Source of the DNA: Gymnogyps californianus
Lineage: Eukaryota; Chordata; Aves; Accipitriformes; Cathartidae
Assembly: GCF_018139145.2 (NCBI RefSeq)
Contig: NC_059482.1
Location: 8,919,294 to 8,983,293 of the forward strand
Direction: 5' to 3'
Length of the DNA stretch: 64,000 nt
In this document: positions 39,701 to 51,945 of the stretch, piece by piece
How positions within the stretch are numbered: position 1 is the stretch's first letter
Layout of the letters: every line of letters begins with the position of its first letter
Notes under the pieces: generated by a model
What the model was told of the DNA's origin: nothing
Database searches by the model: none
Seen by the model: only the letters and a program-made list of their open reading frames with translations
Program-made: the position numbers and the translations under genes

Positions 39701-41857
39701 GAGATTTGTGTAAAATGAGATGGAAGTTTGCTGTCTGCCAGAGCTTGAAGCCTTGAAGCTCAAAGCTTGAAGCCCTGAGATTCCTGAGAGGAGGATTTGT
39801 TCTTCATGTTCTTCTCATCCCTGGAATGGCATAGACAGGTAAATAGTCAACTTCAGGAGTGTACCTGTGTGCTTGTGTAGACATCTGTTATTCATGGTGA
39901 TACAGCCCTTGCTCCTGCAGAGCTGGAACAGTAGGCAATACATGTACAATGTTGTTCTACATGTATTAGGCTGTTTGAAGTGTTGCTTGCTTTAACATGC
40001 CAGAGCTGCTTCCTGAAACTGAGCACAATTGCTTTTGACCAGTGCTGTGTACGCATACTTTGTGAATCAGATGCCTAAGCATAGATAACTATTGCTGTTT
40101 CAGACACACTACGTGACATCCATAGTAGCCGTGGCAGATACAATGTGGGTGAATCGTACTGTTCTAGAACAACAACTGGAGAACAGATAGGATACTTATA
40201 CATCTAAGGTGTCACTAGAGGCCTACCTTAGTCATCTGAATTATTCCCCAAAACTCATTCAGAACTAACTCAGGAATCTGCATTAGACAGGTCTGTAAAA
40301 TAGAACTCTTTACTAGTCACTTCAGTGGAGTGAAATGCAAAAATTACTTAAAATCGATGTAGAGCAACGGTAATCCATGTATTAGGAAAGTCTATGAGGA
40401 AATGAAGTTAGGGAGGGGATTTTTTTTATTTTAAAATTATTTCCTCTGGAAACATTGCAGCTAACACATGATAACTTTTGTGTTGGTGTGCCTCATTTTC
40501 AAGTGGGCAAGGCTTTATGTTTTAAATTGTAGAGACATTAGTGATAGCAGATTATGTGGTTCCAGAAGTTGCATCAGTAGTCATAGGTTTTAAAGATAAC
40601 TCGATATTGTCAAAGGGCTTAATCATCTTCATTTTCCATTTTCATTACTATTTATATATATGTGAAATGTCCTATTTCAACATAGTACAACACATTTATA
40701 TTCTAAAGTTTAATATATATCTAATTACAGAACCAAATGCAAAAGATGTGCCAATTTTGTGGCCTAAAAAAAAAAAGAGAAATGAAATAGGCTCTTTACT
40801 TGTACACTTGACTTATCTATTCAAGCATTTTAACTGGCAGACTCCTTCTAATCCCCTGACAGCACCTGGAGGGGTGCCGGTAGAACACCAAAGGGATGGT
40901 GGGAAGATATGACATATGACACTAGGGCAAGATCTGAACTCAGACAAATGAAATCTGTCAGCCAGCTCCTCAAAGGCTGCCACAGTTCTTATCACTGCTT
41001 GGTTGAGCTGGCTTGATACACAGACTTATTGTATTATTCAGCTGGTTTGATTTTCCTTTTTATGACAACCTTACCCTGGAGACCATCCATCTCTTTGCAG
41101 TGTTGGGGAATGACTATAACTGAATGATATTTCAATATAATTTATAATCCTATGCTGTAAACAGAAGTGATGGTTGCTTCTAACCACTGTGAAGAATTCT
41201 AATAGGTGCATTTGGACTCTTGTTTTCTTGGAGGGTTGGAAATACTCTGGCATTGGGAGATTTTTCATAGCTTAGCTTAATAAGTCTTATAGCAGAAAAG
41301 CTATGAAAAACCCTGAAAAACACAGGAAATTTTTCCAAATGTGCCCAGGCGGTTAATGATGCATGTGAACAACTACAGCTGCAACAAATTATTTGCCAAA
41401 AATTTAAATAGTAGTTATTATTACCAGCTTTCTGGATAAGGTACTGGAATGAAGGGCTTAGCAGTAAAAAGTTGGGCTCAAGTGAAATATCTGAATCTGA
41501 AAGAAATCCAACTAAATTTGGATCCTAAAATCCACACTTTAAATAAAAGCGCCAACAAAAATGTAAGGTAAAATAGTTATATTACTGTCTTGTGTGGCAA
41601 GCTTAAGCTTGTATTTTACCTTCTCCGTTGCATCAGGAAAAGGTGAGGGCAAGTATTATTAAACTCCTTAGAGAACGCTCCCAACAGTACACTTACTCAA
41701 TCTGGTAGCTTTGAACAAACAGGATTTGTCCTAGATAGGGAAATGGCAGACCATGTCTTTAGCACATGCATTTTTACTTTGAAAGGACAGCCTTCTGGAA
41801 ATATTCTTCTCCCCACAAAAGCTACAAAAGAAGATATTATTGAAAAGATACAGTTTC
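33758..41857. other. Unique AT-rich non-coding sequence, 33.8-41.9 kb
   Basis: No gene recognised. A short GA repeat at about 34018-34031 is followed by TATATACACACAC. A relic-like palindromic fragment lies at 34655-34710. GAGCTTGAAGCC-type short repeats lie at about 39742-39780. A GC-richer, more complex segment lies at 40840-41010 (see findings). Confidence 0.7.
34655..34710 (+). repeat. Possible ancient palindromic repeat relic (ACTGAAGCCCATGGG type)
   Basis: GATCGATCCAATGCC, AACTGAAGCCCATGGGA and AAAATCCCATTTCC resemble an old sauropsid palindromic repeat with GATCAGGCCC, ATTGAAGTCAATGGGA and CCCATTGACTTCAATGG. There is an internal inverted match CCCATGGGA...TCCCAT. Low confidence. Confidence 0.35.
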
Positions 41858-41862
41858 ATGTG
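41858..41862. repeat. Target-site duplication of LTR-C, left copy
   Basis: The pentamer atgtg directly precedes the TG of LTR-C and recurs exactly at 42596-42600. It sits at the edge of a TG-rich run, so a chance match is somewhat more likely than for the other two LTRs. Confidence 0.75.
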
Positions 41863-41887
41863 TGTGTAGCACAGTGGATGCCCGAAG

Positions 41888-42168
41888 GAGGCTGTGACCC
41901 CACGGGAAGCCCGCGCTGGAGCAGGCTCCTGGCAGGACCTGTGGCCCCATCGAGAGAGGAGCCCAGGCTGGAGCAGGTTTGCTGGCAGGGCTTGTGACCC
42001 CGCGGGGGACCCACGCTGGAGCAGTCTGTTCCTGAGGGACTGCACCCTGTGGAAGGGACCCACGCTGGAGCAGTTTGTGAAGAACTGTAGCCCGTGGGAA
42101 GGACTCACATTGGAGAAGTTCGTGGAGGACTGTCTCCCATGGGAGAGACCCCACACTGGAGCAGGGGA
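41888..42168 (+). repeat. GC-rich minisatellite within LTR-C, six units of about 41-53 bp
   Basis: Six diverged tandem units, each with a version of CCCACGCTGGAGCAG, start near 41888, 41936, 41989, 42037, 42083 and 42128. Typical content is GGACTGCACCCTGTGG, then GGACCCACGCTGGAGCAG and a short spacer. The units are CpG-bearing in an otherwise CpG-poor window. Because most unit lengths are near multiples of three and contain no stops, several overlapping frames stay open on both strands (for example 41731-42264 minus). These are not genes. Confidence 0.85.
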
Positions 42169-42392
42169 AGAGTGTGAGGAGTCCTCCCCCTGAGGAGGAA
42201 GGAGCAGCAGAAACAACTTGTGATGAACAACTGACTGCAACCCCCATTCCCTGTCCCCCTGCACCGCTGGGCAGGAGGAGGTAGAGAACTTGGGAGTAAG
42301 GTTAAGCCTAGGAAGAAGGGAGGGGTGGGGGTGAAGGTGTTATTTTAAGATTTAGTTTTTATTTCTCATTATCCTACTCTGATTTGACTGGT

Positions 42393-42398
42393 AATAAA
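42393..42398 (+). terminator. LTR-C poly(A) signal (AATAAA)
   Basis: AATAAA in the context GGTAATAAAGTAAATT, followed about 25 bases later by a T-rich stretch and the U5-like end of the LTR. It is probably the retroviral polyadenylation signal. Confidence 0.65.
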
Positions 42399-42595
42399 GT
42401 AAATTATTTTTTTTTCCCAAGTGGAGTCTGTTTTGCCCGTGATGGTAATTGGTGAGTGATCTCTCCCTGTCCTTATCTCAGCCCATGAGCCTTTCGTTAT
42501 ATTTTCTCCCCCCTGTCCAGCTGAGAAGGGGAGTGATAGAGCGGCTTTGGTGGGCACCTGGCATCCAGCCAGGGTCATCCTACCACACCACCACA

Positions 42596-42600
42596 ATGTG
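42596..42600. repeat. Target-site duplication of LTR-C, right copy
   Basis: Exact copy of atgtg (41858-41862), directly after the CA end of LTR-C. Confidence 0.75.
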
Positions 42601-42853
42601 GTTGCTGGTAGTTTATTTATATCGTTAGATGTTAATCTGGATCATCTAGAATTTTTTCTCATTTTTTGAGGAGCATGGTGTATTTCTGAATGGTAAACAA
42701 AGAACAGCGATATCTGTTCGTGGTCAGTAAGTCCTTACCTGACCTAAATAACTCCATTTACACTTCATATTCATGAAGTTACAAATTAGGTTTTTGTATG
42801 TTTTATGTGTCTCATATATTAAATGCAGTTACTCAATTATGAGAAAAACTGAA

Positions 42854-42887
42854 GACTAAAGATTAGAAAAGACTAAAGATTAGAAAG
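42854..42887 (+). repeat. Direct tandem duplication, 17 bp x 2
   Basis: GACTAAAGATTAGAAAA (42854-42870) is followed at once by GACTAAAGATTAGAAAG (42871-42887), 16 of 17 identical. A recent local duplication. Confidence 0.95.
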
Positions 42888-43049
42888 AACCAGATTGGTT
42901 TAGATGGAGGTGAGGGAGTAGGGGGCTTGTTTTATCTTTAATATGACAACATGTACGAAAGTGATAATAGAGACAAAATAAGACTGTCCAGACTCTAAGT
43001 AATAATTCTAATCAAATTTTGGATGAATATATGCAGCAAATACAATGCA

Positions 43050-43122
43050 TATGGTCTTTATAGTTGAATTGCTGAGCCTTCTTTTTTTAAGGAGCTTATT
43101 ATGTTTAGTTTGAGAAACACTG
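43050..43122 (+). repeat. Possible hAT DNA-transposon 3' terminus relic
   Basis: AGTTTGAGAAACACTG (43107-43122) is close to the terminal inverted repeat of old Charlie-type hAT elements (GTTTGAGAACCACTG). The preceding T-rich and GGTCTTTATAGTTG sequence is compatible with a 3' end. I could not find a matching left terminus or 8-bp duplication. Confidence 0.3.
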
Positions 43123-44726
43123 CGCTAAATTAAGTGAAAATAAATTAGTGGTGAGATTGCTTTTCTGAATATTCATTCAAAACCAACCAGTGGATTTAAT
43201 TCAGTCTACAGAACATATCACAATGGATTTTAGTCACTGGTTTCCGTGACCTATGTCAGGTTCCATTCACCTTAGCACTGTTAGGCAGTACAAAACAAAG
43301 ACATACAAGCCCATCTTTGTTTTTGTAGCTAGCAAAAACTGGCAGAAATTTTGCGCGTTGTAAAGGTGCTGGTTGCAACAGTGGAATCAAGAACTGAGAT
43401 TCTCACCATTGTTTTCACTCTGACTCTTCCTATGTACTCTCCCCAGCACACCCAGGAACACTGTCCAAAATGACCCCTGCAAAGACTGCTGCTTCATGCC
43501 TAGACATGTTTGTTGTTGTAGTTTTCCAAAGCTGTTTAGAAACTAACTCTTTAGTGAAATACATAGCTATTCCATTTCCAAGGAGAAAACAGATGAAGAG
43601 CGATCATAATCCTGTTGATGAAAAAAAAAATTACATTTTCACTTTGCTTTCTACAAGTTCTCAGTATTAATCATTTGTTTCATTTTGCTTTCCCAACTTT
43701 TATACTTGTTACTGATTCACACAAGTGGAATGCATACTTAAGTGCAAATTAAGTGCAAAAGTACACTGCTACTGGAGCAGTCACCTTCCCCCTCCCATTC
43801 TAGCAGGCATTAGTTTAAAACTTTATGACACTTAGTGACATTTTGACAGAAAACTATCCTGTTTAGCAGTATGGAAAACAAAGAATTGAACTTTGTGCAA
43901 CCTTAACCTTTGAATTATTTACAAGTTGTGAACCTCTCCAACCCACCCCTTGTTGGGCCAAATACAATTTTGAGAAACCTGTTTAGGGCTACCCTGAAGA
44001 TTCAAAGAACACATCTCCCCCAACTTCAAGTGAGGAAAGATGTTTAGGTTACATACAATCTTGTGTGTAATCACAAGTTGAGAACAGAATCAGAGAGTCC
44101 TGTGACTTTTTTGCATAATCTAACAAACAGCAAGTAAAGAATAAGTGGTTAAGAGTACTGTGTAGTGCTATGCTGCTAGTTCCATGAATCCTAGTTATTG
44201 TAACCATCCATCAAACAATGCAATTGTGAAATCCTTTGCTGTCTTGAAGTCCAGCAGAGGCAAGGAAGAGATGCTTTTAAGAAACCAAGAGATACATACC
44301 TTTGTGCCTAGTAATCAGCTTCATGTTACTGGTTAGTGTTATAGAAAGAACTGAATGATATGCTCATAACAAACCATTAACAAAATATTAATCTAGGAGG
44401 ATTGACAATCAAGTTGCTAATAGTTCCACATTCAGCAGTGTGGAATGCCTTCCTAAGTTGAAGGAACAGCAACCCAAAGGAAATTCAGAATTTTATTGCC
44501 TTGTATAAGAGAAACAGACAGAAGTTTTAATAGCAATCTGTCATCCATAGACTTCAAAAGTTGCGTATTTAAACACAGACAAGAGAGCATTACAGATGAA
44601 GAAAGTATCTGAATATTGTCACATCAATTTTGTCCTGGTATTCCCTCCCAAGTAATTGGTCAGAAGTTACAAGAAAAAAAGCAACAGACATACTTAATGG
44701 CATCAGTTCCTCTCACACATCCTTAT

Positions 44727-45078
44727 TCATAGAATGGGTTCAATTTGGAAGGGACCTTTAGAGATGATCTAGTCCGACACCCCTGCCATGGGGGGAGCAT
44801 CTTTCACTAGATCAGGTTGCTCGAAGCCCCATCCAACCTGAACTTGAACACTTCCAATGATGGGGCATCCATGACTTCTCTGGGCAACCTGTTCCAGTGT
44901 CTCACCATCCTCATCATAAAAAATTTCTTCCTTATGTCCAATGCAAATCTACCATATTTCAGTTTAAAACTGATGCCCCTTGTCTTGTCGCTACAGACCT
45001 TGGAAAAAGTCTCTCTCCATATTTCTTATAAGCCCCCTTTATATACTGAAAGGCCACAATAAGGTCTCCATTCATGTT
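44727..45078 (-). mobile_element. CR1 LINE 3' end: ORF2 C-terminus plus 3' UTR
   Basis: About 350 bp in minus orientation. On the plus strand it begins with the reverse of the CR1 octamer tail (TCATAGAATGGGTT) and continues AAGGGACCTTTAGAGATGAT, CCTGCCATGGGG, CAACCTGTTCCAGTG and AATTTCTTCCTTATGTCC, then AAGGCCACAATAAGGTCTCC. Read on the minus strand this covers the end of ORF2 (blocks like KKFFMMRMVRHWNRLPREV and DAPSLEVFK) followed by the 3' UTR. The frame is broken near 44960-45000. It is a 5'-truncated dead copy. The 81-residue plus frame at 44817-45062 is a shadow. Confidence 0.93.
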
Positions 45079-45860
45079 ACTTGAAAAGACTGTTAAAATT
45101 TTCATAAGAAAATCTTTATAACATTAGATTTTATATAATTGAAATGTTGGTGTTTTCTTCTGGAAAGTGGTTGGAAACTGATATGATGAAACCGAAGAGT
45201 AATATTCCTACAGATACACAGATATCATTTGTTGACAAGGTGTTATTTTTTTAATGGGTAATATTTTTTTCCCATATTTACTGCATTTTATCTTCCAGAT
45301 TTTATTCAATGTAATGGTAGATACAAACTTCCTGTCCAAGGGAAATAACTTCAATCATGACATGAATTATGTATCTATCTGAGGAGGAAGAATAAGGACA
45401 ATTTCATCTACAATAAGAATTGTCTGAAGACAGTGATGTCTAAACAATCACAGTTCCAGAATCCTACACATGTAAGCCTACAATCTGCATTTTATAGCCT
45501 AGAGATAAACAAAATCTTGTGCTTAGAATTTTCTTTGACTTCTGTCAGGTGCTAAAGAGATGTAAAGGTAAGGGTTCTGCACGATTCTACTACTGCAAAG
45601 CCTCAAGCCAGATTCCTGCTTTTTTGTCTCTTGAGGTACTTGTCAGAGAGCCACTGTTATATTTTTGCTTTATTAGGATACTGAGTTTGTTAGGAAATCC
45701 TAGTTTTGTTTCTAGAATGGGCACTTATGTCATGAAGTGGCAGGCCTTTTACTAATAGAGATTGTTAAAATAATGTCTTTCCTTATGGCAAGAAATGGTT
45801 TTGCCATTCAAACTCCAAAATTTTCATTGAACTCCCTTGCTACTCACATGTACAGACAAC

Positions 45861-45903
45861 CACACACACACACACACATGCGCTCTCTCTCTCTCTCTCT
45901 CTC
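45861..45903 (+). repeat. Compound (CA)9-(CT)10 microsatellite
   Basis: CA dinucleotides at 45861-45878, then TGCG, then CT dinucleotides at 45883-45903. The flanking frames (45737-45943 plus, 45840-46049 minus) reach their length partly by running through it. Confidence 0.95.
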
Positions 45904-48900
45904 ATTAGCTTCTGCATCCTTACACTCCTGGTTCCTCTGTTGATATTGACAGTCTGATGGCTAAAATACATTCCAGTAATCACCCAATGTATTTCTTTAC
46001 AGTTGGGTTCCACTGAAACGAATAGAAATAAAGTATTTGTGTTTGGCATGCTGCAGGTATCCTGAAGGTATCATCACTGCACCTTCAGAGAGGGATTAGG
46101 AATCTGGAACTAAGTAAGAGAAAATCATCAAATTTTAAGGAAAGAGGTCTCTCCCCTTACTCCTTTGTAATTTTGAGGAGTTACGCCTAAGTGGTAAGTA
46201 ACCTGAAGCATAGAATGATAAGGTATTGTTCAAATTAACTTTTATCTACAAAACAGTAATTTAGCTTCCGCATAGAGGTAGTTTAAACCAGCCCCTAACC
46301 CTCCCAGCCCCTCTCCCTTTTGTTTTCAACCATTTTTGTACATTTGAACGTGATAAAGCATCAAGGAAAAAATTGGTGAGCATACCTGAGCAAGGTAAGG
46401 AATAGACAGATTTGGCATCAATGGCTTCCCTTGTTAAGTGTTTCAAAAATCTTTAAGTTTTGCTCCAATATTGTTAGATTGTATGTGTAATAAGACATTA
46501 ATGGTATGAAATGAGGTCATTCACGTGTCAGTTAATGACATTGTTCTGTACTTGTTTGAATAAATTTTTTTTTTTTAAAGAACTGTGAAGCACTGTAATG
46601 TCTGTGCATGAATTTGATGAGGATTTAATTTCACATCCCATGTGACATGTGATTCAGTTTACACATTTTGTGTTGTAACCCTTGGTATATTACTGCTTCT
46701 CAGAAAACCATCAAAGAGCAGGCTTCAGAACTGACTTTCACTTAAGGAAATACGCTTACTTTTTTGTAAGCCTATTGTACTTTTCTATCATGTAAAACAG
46801 ATGACCAGTTTATGTGACTGAGAGTTAAATGTTAAAAACACTTGGATACATAAAAACACTTAGTGATTTGGCACACATACACATGCACTTACTGGGATCA
46901 AATGTATTCTTTATGAGATGTTTTTCAAAGTTTCACTTTGAAACAGAATGAGTCCAAATATGCCTTAATTTTCCATTACCTAGAGCTTTAGCATGTTGTA
47001 GCAAAAGTAAATATGGTCAGATTCATCGTGGACTCAGTCAAGCTTTTCTGAAATTCATTTTGCGTCATAAATACTATGCACTTTTCAGTGGCTAATGATA
47101 TCATAAAAATGTATTGTATTACCCTCTAAAACTTCAATTTTTCCCATTTTCTATTTCAGAAATGCTCTAAACAAATGTTTTCATTTCTTACTGCCTTCTG
47201 GAAAAACTAGTTTCTCTGGAGCGTCCTTGGTTAATACTCACACAATAAAATTCTGTGAGTCTGTAAACCCAGGGAGCCCCATGTCACTGAGCACACGGTG
47301 GGACAGATCAGTTTAACTGATACCAGAATTTGTTCCACTTGACCTGAAGTGACTGGTCTCAAGAAAATACAGGTACATATATAACTGCTATACAATAAAT
47401 ACTTCTTGTCATGGAGATCGGAAGAGATGATAACACAATCCATTTCTAATTGGAAGAAGCAAACAATATTATATTATTGATTTATTTATATTACACCTTT
47501 CTAGAACAGGAAAAATAAGAAAAATAGAGGCCTCTTTCACCTCAAGTTTCTGTTCAACTTAGAGCTTACCATAGAAAGGCTATGTCTGGGTAAGAATTAG
47601 AGTAGAAGTGTTGTGTGAGAGAAAGGGATGCTGTGAAGACTAACTCAGAATAATGCAACAGAATAAATGAGTTGGTGTGCAGTATCGAGCAGTGGAAGTC
47701 AGTATAATTCATCTTTTGTGAAGCAGTTGACTGCTTAAGAGACTTCTTTCGAAATGACGGTGTCAAGTCCTATTGAATTGATCCATTTCCCTTCTTTCTT
47801 CACCTCTACACCCAAAGGGTATCCCTAGCAAAGCATAATAGCGGAATGCCTGTCCCAAGAATACCTTGGAAAAAATCAGACAATGGCTTAAAAAAAAAGC
47901 AGAGGCCCAAGGAGAAAATTACAGAGCTAACTGGGAAAAACAGATGCAATATATCTTCAGAGCAAAGTGGTGTTCATCTTAAGGAAATGCAGCATGAATG
48001 TTGATAAATGTTGATAAAGATGCACAATTTGTGTTTAAAAAAAAGAAGGGTTGCCTTCTATAAAATAAGCATAATAGCACACAAGTGGGCACACTCTAGG
48101 TTGGGAGAGCTTGTCCAGAAGGGCTTCCTTAAGAATGACAGGGTGCTAGCATAACACTTGTTTCTAGCAATTGTCAGAACTATCTTTCAATTCTTTCATG
48201 TTCAGAATGATTCATCGCAGTGCAGGATCCATCAGCTTAAAAACACAACTATGATCAGATGTCGTAAGAGTAGCCTCCCCCAGATTATGCCCATTTACTG
48301 TTGAGCAATTTTAATTTTCACTCCTGCCAGTGAGTGACATCATATTTTTGCTCTGTTTACCTCTGGGTCAGACCAATCAAAATAATGATCTTTCCCATGA
48401 ATTCAGTTGATCCATCCTTTTTAACTAGATAGTGTAAATAACAGGAGCCAGATTTAGTGTTTATATAATGTTAACCATCAAATAATTAAAAATAACTTTT
48501 AGCATGTAATTCAGTGGAGTTTTGTTTTACCATCGTTGGTTAAGTTTAACAATATTTTTGAAATATGCCATATAAAATTCTTTAATGAAGCAGTCTGCTC
48601 TTCAATGTTTTATTTTTCTTTTTAATAATATAGTTACATGTGTAAAGTACAAAGAGAGGCAACGTACAAAGGCTGTAACTGAAATAGAAATGTACAATAT
48701 AGCTCAATAGTAATCCTATTAAGTAATTCTATTTGCTGATGCAATACAAGGCAAGTCAAAAACACGTAGTCTTTTTTTGTACACATGTCAAATGGCTCTA
48801 TAGTAATTCAAATGCTGACAGTTGGCATTGTTCTCTGACTGGCAAACAAAGCAACTATTTCAGTGTTTGATCCATTTTTTATTATGACTGTGTAAAATGA

Positions 48901-51894
48901 CATATTGCATCAAACATTTACAAAAAATAACGGGAAAAGTTTTTTTCTATTCTATGTTCAAATGAACTAACAACTGCTGGCACATTAACATTTAACAACA
49001 GCTAATCAACAAACAACATTAAAAAGAATGAGAATACCCCCTCTTGCCAGGATCTGGTATTGTTCTCTGACCAAAGGTGAGAGGTGTATGTGTTTTCTAA
49101 CTCTGTTGCTTGATCTCGGTTTTATTAACACAAGCAGCCCACAAAGCAATATATTTCTTCAAAGACCCTATTTCAAGCTCTTCGCCATTGGGCTGTTCTC
49201 ATATGTTGCAGCACTCCTATGTCACTTAGCTCATGCTGTAATTAGAAGAGAAGAATTAGTAAAGTTCCTAAATGTCTTGTTTCTCTGATTTTAAAAGAGT
49301 GAAATGCTACTAAGAGAGATTCCTGGGGAAAGGAAGGTCATTGAATGTTACAAGGTGATATTTCAACATCACTCAGCGTAGGTTATGCTCTGATGCTAGT
49401 CAGGTGCTGAAAAGTTAACTCACTGCGGCAAACAAACTAGACAGATCTCTTGATTATTTGACATTTATACATATTTTGATGGCAAAGCTCAGTTGTTAGT
49501 AACTGTTACATGTTCATGCATTTGTCTGAAATGAGTGTAAATCTTTACAGTCTTCCTACAAGGCCTTTCTTAGTTTTATGCTGGATTTTTTCTGAATTCA
49601 GTCGGTCTCAGCAACATGCAGACTTAAGCAAAAGCAGTTACAGAGTTAAAATAATTAATTAGTAAAGCAGAGACAAAATCAACAAGACTGACAGTTCCCT
49701 AAAGAAGGTGGTTTGGATTCAGTCTTTTCTCTTACTCTACCTGAGACTAACTTTTGAGCCAACAATAAAATGCAACCAGTATTTCTTCCACCAGTAGTTT
49801 GAGAATTTAACCTCTCTTTTTTTCTTTGCTTTTCAAAGAGGTCCCTGACACAAAAATGTCTCATTTCAGGTTGCATATTAAAATAAATGAAACTTCTTAA
49901 GTTCTAGAATTGATGAGGAAAAAGTGGCAAGTTTTAGTTTTAATTTGATCTGCATAATTTTTCTTAGTTTTTATTGCCTGGTTCAGTAGCTGAATCAAAA
50001 AATAAATTATTCAAACAGCTCTAATAATAATCTCCTTCAGAACAAAGATTAAGCCATACTGTTCCCTGAAAAGGTACTAATAACTCTGCTGACCTGGAAT
50101 GGTGGTAAGCCTGTCAGCATGTAAACAAAACTTAGGTATATAGTATATGTTATTAGAGAAAGTAATATGTTAAAGGGACCCACCCCCCTGGCTAATTTGT
50201 CTGGAGAAGAAGAAAATCTGTATAAAAGTAAAAGTATTTGTATTGCTTATCTACCAGAACTTGGCAAAGTGAAAGCCTATGTATTTAGTCTTTTCCATAA
50301 AAATCCACATATCATAAAACATCTCTTCTGAGGAAAACTGTTTCCATCTTGTCTAGGAGGGCTGGTTCATTCTTGCATGAGCATTCCATACCTGTGAATA
50401 AGCAGAAGCTACTATAGCCTGGAGTGGCATCATAGTAGTATGTGTGCAGAATATAGCAAATAAATCCAATTTTATGTTAGGTTTTGGGAGCCTTTTTCTA
50501 CACCGTTTTATTGATATGTTATGATAGCTTTATCTCTGAAACATATCTGAAACAGTTAAATCATTTTATATGTATGGAAGACTGTGATGTGAAGGGCTGT
50601 TCTTATATAAGTTGTTGTAGGGAGAGCATTGAGCATGTCAGGAATATTTGAGAGATGGACAGGACTGTAGGCACAAGACAGTCTATTCCAGGAAAAAGAA
50701 AGAAAGGCAGATACTCTCAGAGATATGGGAGATAACTGGGCCTCTGTACTGATGGTAGCCTAAAGTATGGCAGTGAAATACAGATATGTGGATCATGGGA
50801 AGTGTGGTCAAATGTACCAGTTCCTAACCCCTTTCCCTGAGAAAACCGTGAAACGTATTGTGTGTTCATACTTTGTTTCAGCACATTTCAGTGTTAAAGC
50901 GTAAGGGAATGTTGCAGGTAAGCTGGTATTCCAAACTGAGGAACAGCAGTGACTATTACCCTGGACAGCAGCAAGATACTGTTGATCTCCACACACAGAA
51001 GCTTCCATCTCTTGCTGTCACAAAAAGCACTGCCTTAGAAACAGGCAAGTAGTACCTTGCTGGTCCTGCAGGTACTCAGCCATTATCAGAACCTACAGTC
51101 TGAGAATGCAAGAGTAGGCTAAGGAAGAACAGGCTAGTGGGAAGAGGAGTGCTATAGGGGGAGGATGGAGTTGTAGGGGAGCATGGGACTGGCCTGTTAA
51201 TTTGAGAGAGAGGAGAGGTATCATACAATAGCATGAATGTAGAGTCCTAGTTCAAGGACCAATCTTCCTAAAAATAGACCAGAACACCCACTTCCTCTTT
51301 TACGTACTGGGGTTTGGAGTTTGTCTGTATTGGGTAAATGTAGTAAGTATCAAAAGCCATGTTCTTGAGGCTATATAGATTTCTTTAAAACAAAAAGGCA
51401 GCAAAGTATGCTTACCTAATGCTGTGGGTCCACCTTTAATTGCTGTGTAGACCTGCTCACTTTTGGATTTCAGTTTCCCTCACCGATGAACATTCCCTTT
51501 CTCAATGTGCAAGCATGCAGTCTTTCCATTTTAATTTTCTCCTGCAGACCTTTATGTAATACAACACTGAGCAACTTTTCACAGTTGAAAAAGCCTTAGA
51601 AAATTCATACGGCTACACTCAGCACAGTGCACTACCACGGGCAGTAACTGAGGATCCAAGAAAGGGTAGCACTTTTATGGTGTACCCCAACCAAAACACC
51701 ATGTATTCTGTAAGACTACATTCTTGCAGAGCTTTACTGTTTCCAGTTCTGAAGAATGACATAAGTTATCTTGGACATCGCAGCTCCAGATAAGGTTGGA
51801 CTGATAAGCAACCAACAGGCTTTCTTTCCTCCCTACTCCATTATAAAATTCTCTCTGTCCCCTGAGACCACCAGTTAGTTCTGTCCTCTTTTTC

Positions 51895-51945
51895 TCTCTT
51901 CAGATTTTAAATTCTTGAGGCAGGGATCATCCCTTTCTCTAGTGC
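51895..51945 (+). repeat. Possible ancient sauropsid repeat relic
   Basis: AGATTTTAAATTCTTGAGGC followed by AGGGATCATCCCTTTCT resembles a widespread amniote relic with TAGATTGTAAGCTCTTTGGG then GCAGGGACTGTCTCTT. Single short match. Confidence 0.33.

Larger units (their letters stand above)
41863..42595 (+). mobile_element. Solo ERVL-like LTR (LTR-C), second family, with 5-bp target-site duplication
   Basis: A 733-bp element in plus orientation with TG...CA ends (TGTGTAGCACAGTGG at the left, TCCTACCACACCACCACA at the right). The pentamer atgtg flanks it on both sides (41858-41862 and 42596-42600). The left boundary lies in a short TG-rich run, so it is slightly less certain than for the other two LTRs. 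The left half is a GC-rich minisatellite of six units (41888-42168). The right half has an AATAAA signal (42393-42398) followed by CCCAAGTGGAGTCTGTTTTG and the terminal block TTGGTGGGCACCTGGC and CCAGCCAGGGTC. I recognise this type as a common avian ERVL-like LTR distinct from the LTR-A/B family. No internal viral sequence adjoins it. Confidence 0.9.
42601..44726. other. Unique AT-rich non-coding sequence, 42.6-44.7 kb
   Basis: Holds the 17-bp tandem duplication at 42854 and the possible hAT terminus at 43050-43122. No gene recognised. Confidence 0.7.

Noticed and set aside
41731..42264. Longest open frame in the window (177 codons, minus), with overlapping frames on both strands
   Set aside because: It runs through the LTR-C minisatellite, whose units lack stops and are near multiples of three. 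The openness is a by-product of the repeat.
44817..45062. 81-codon plus-strand frame
   Set aside because: It is antisense to a CR1 3' end.
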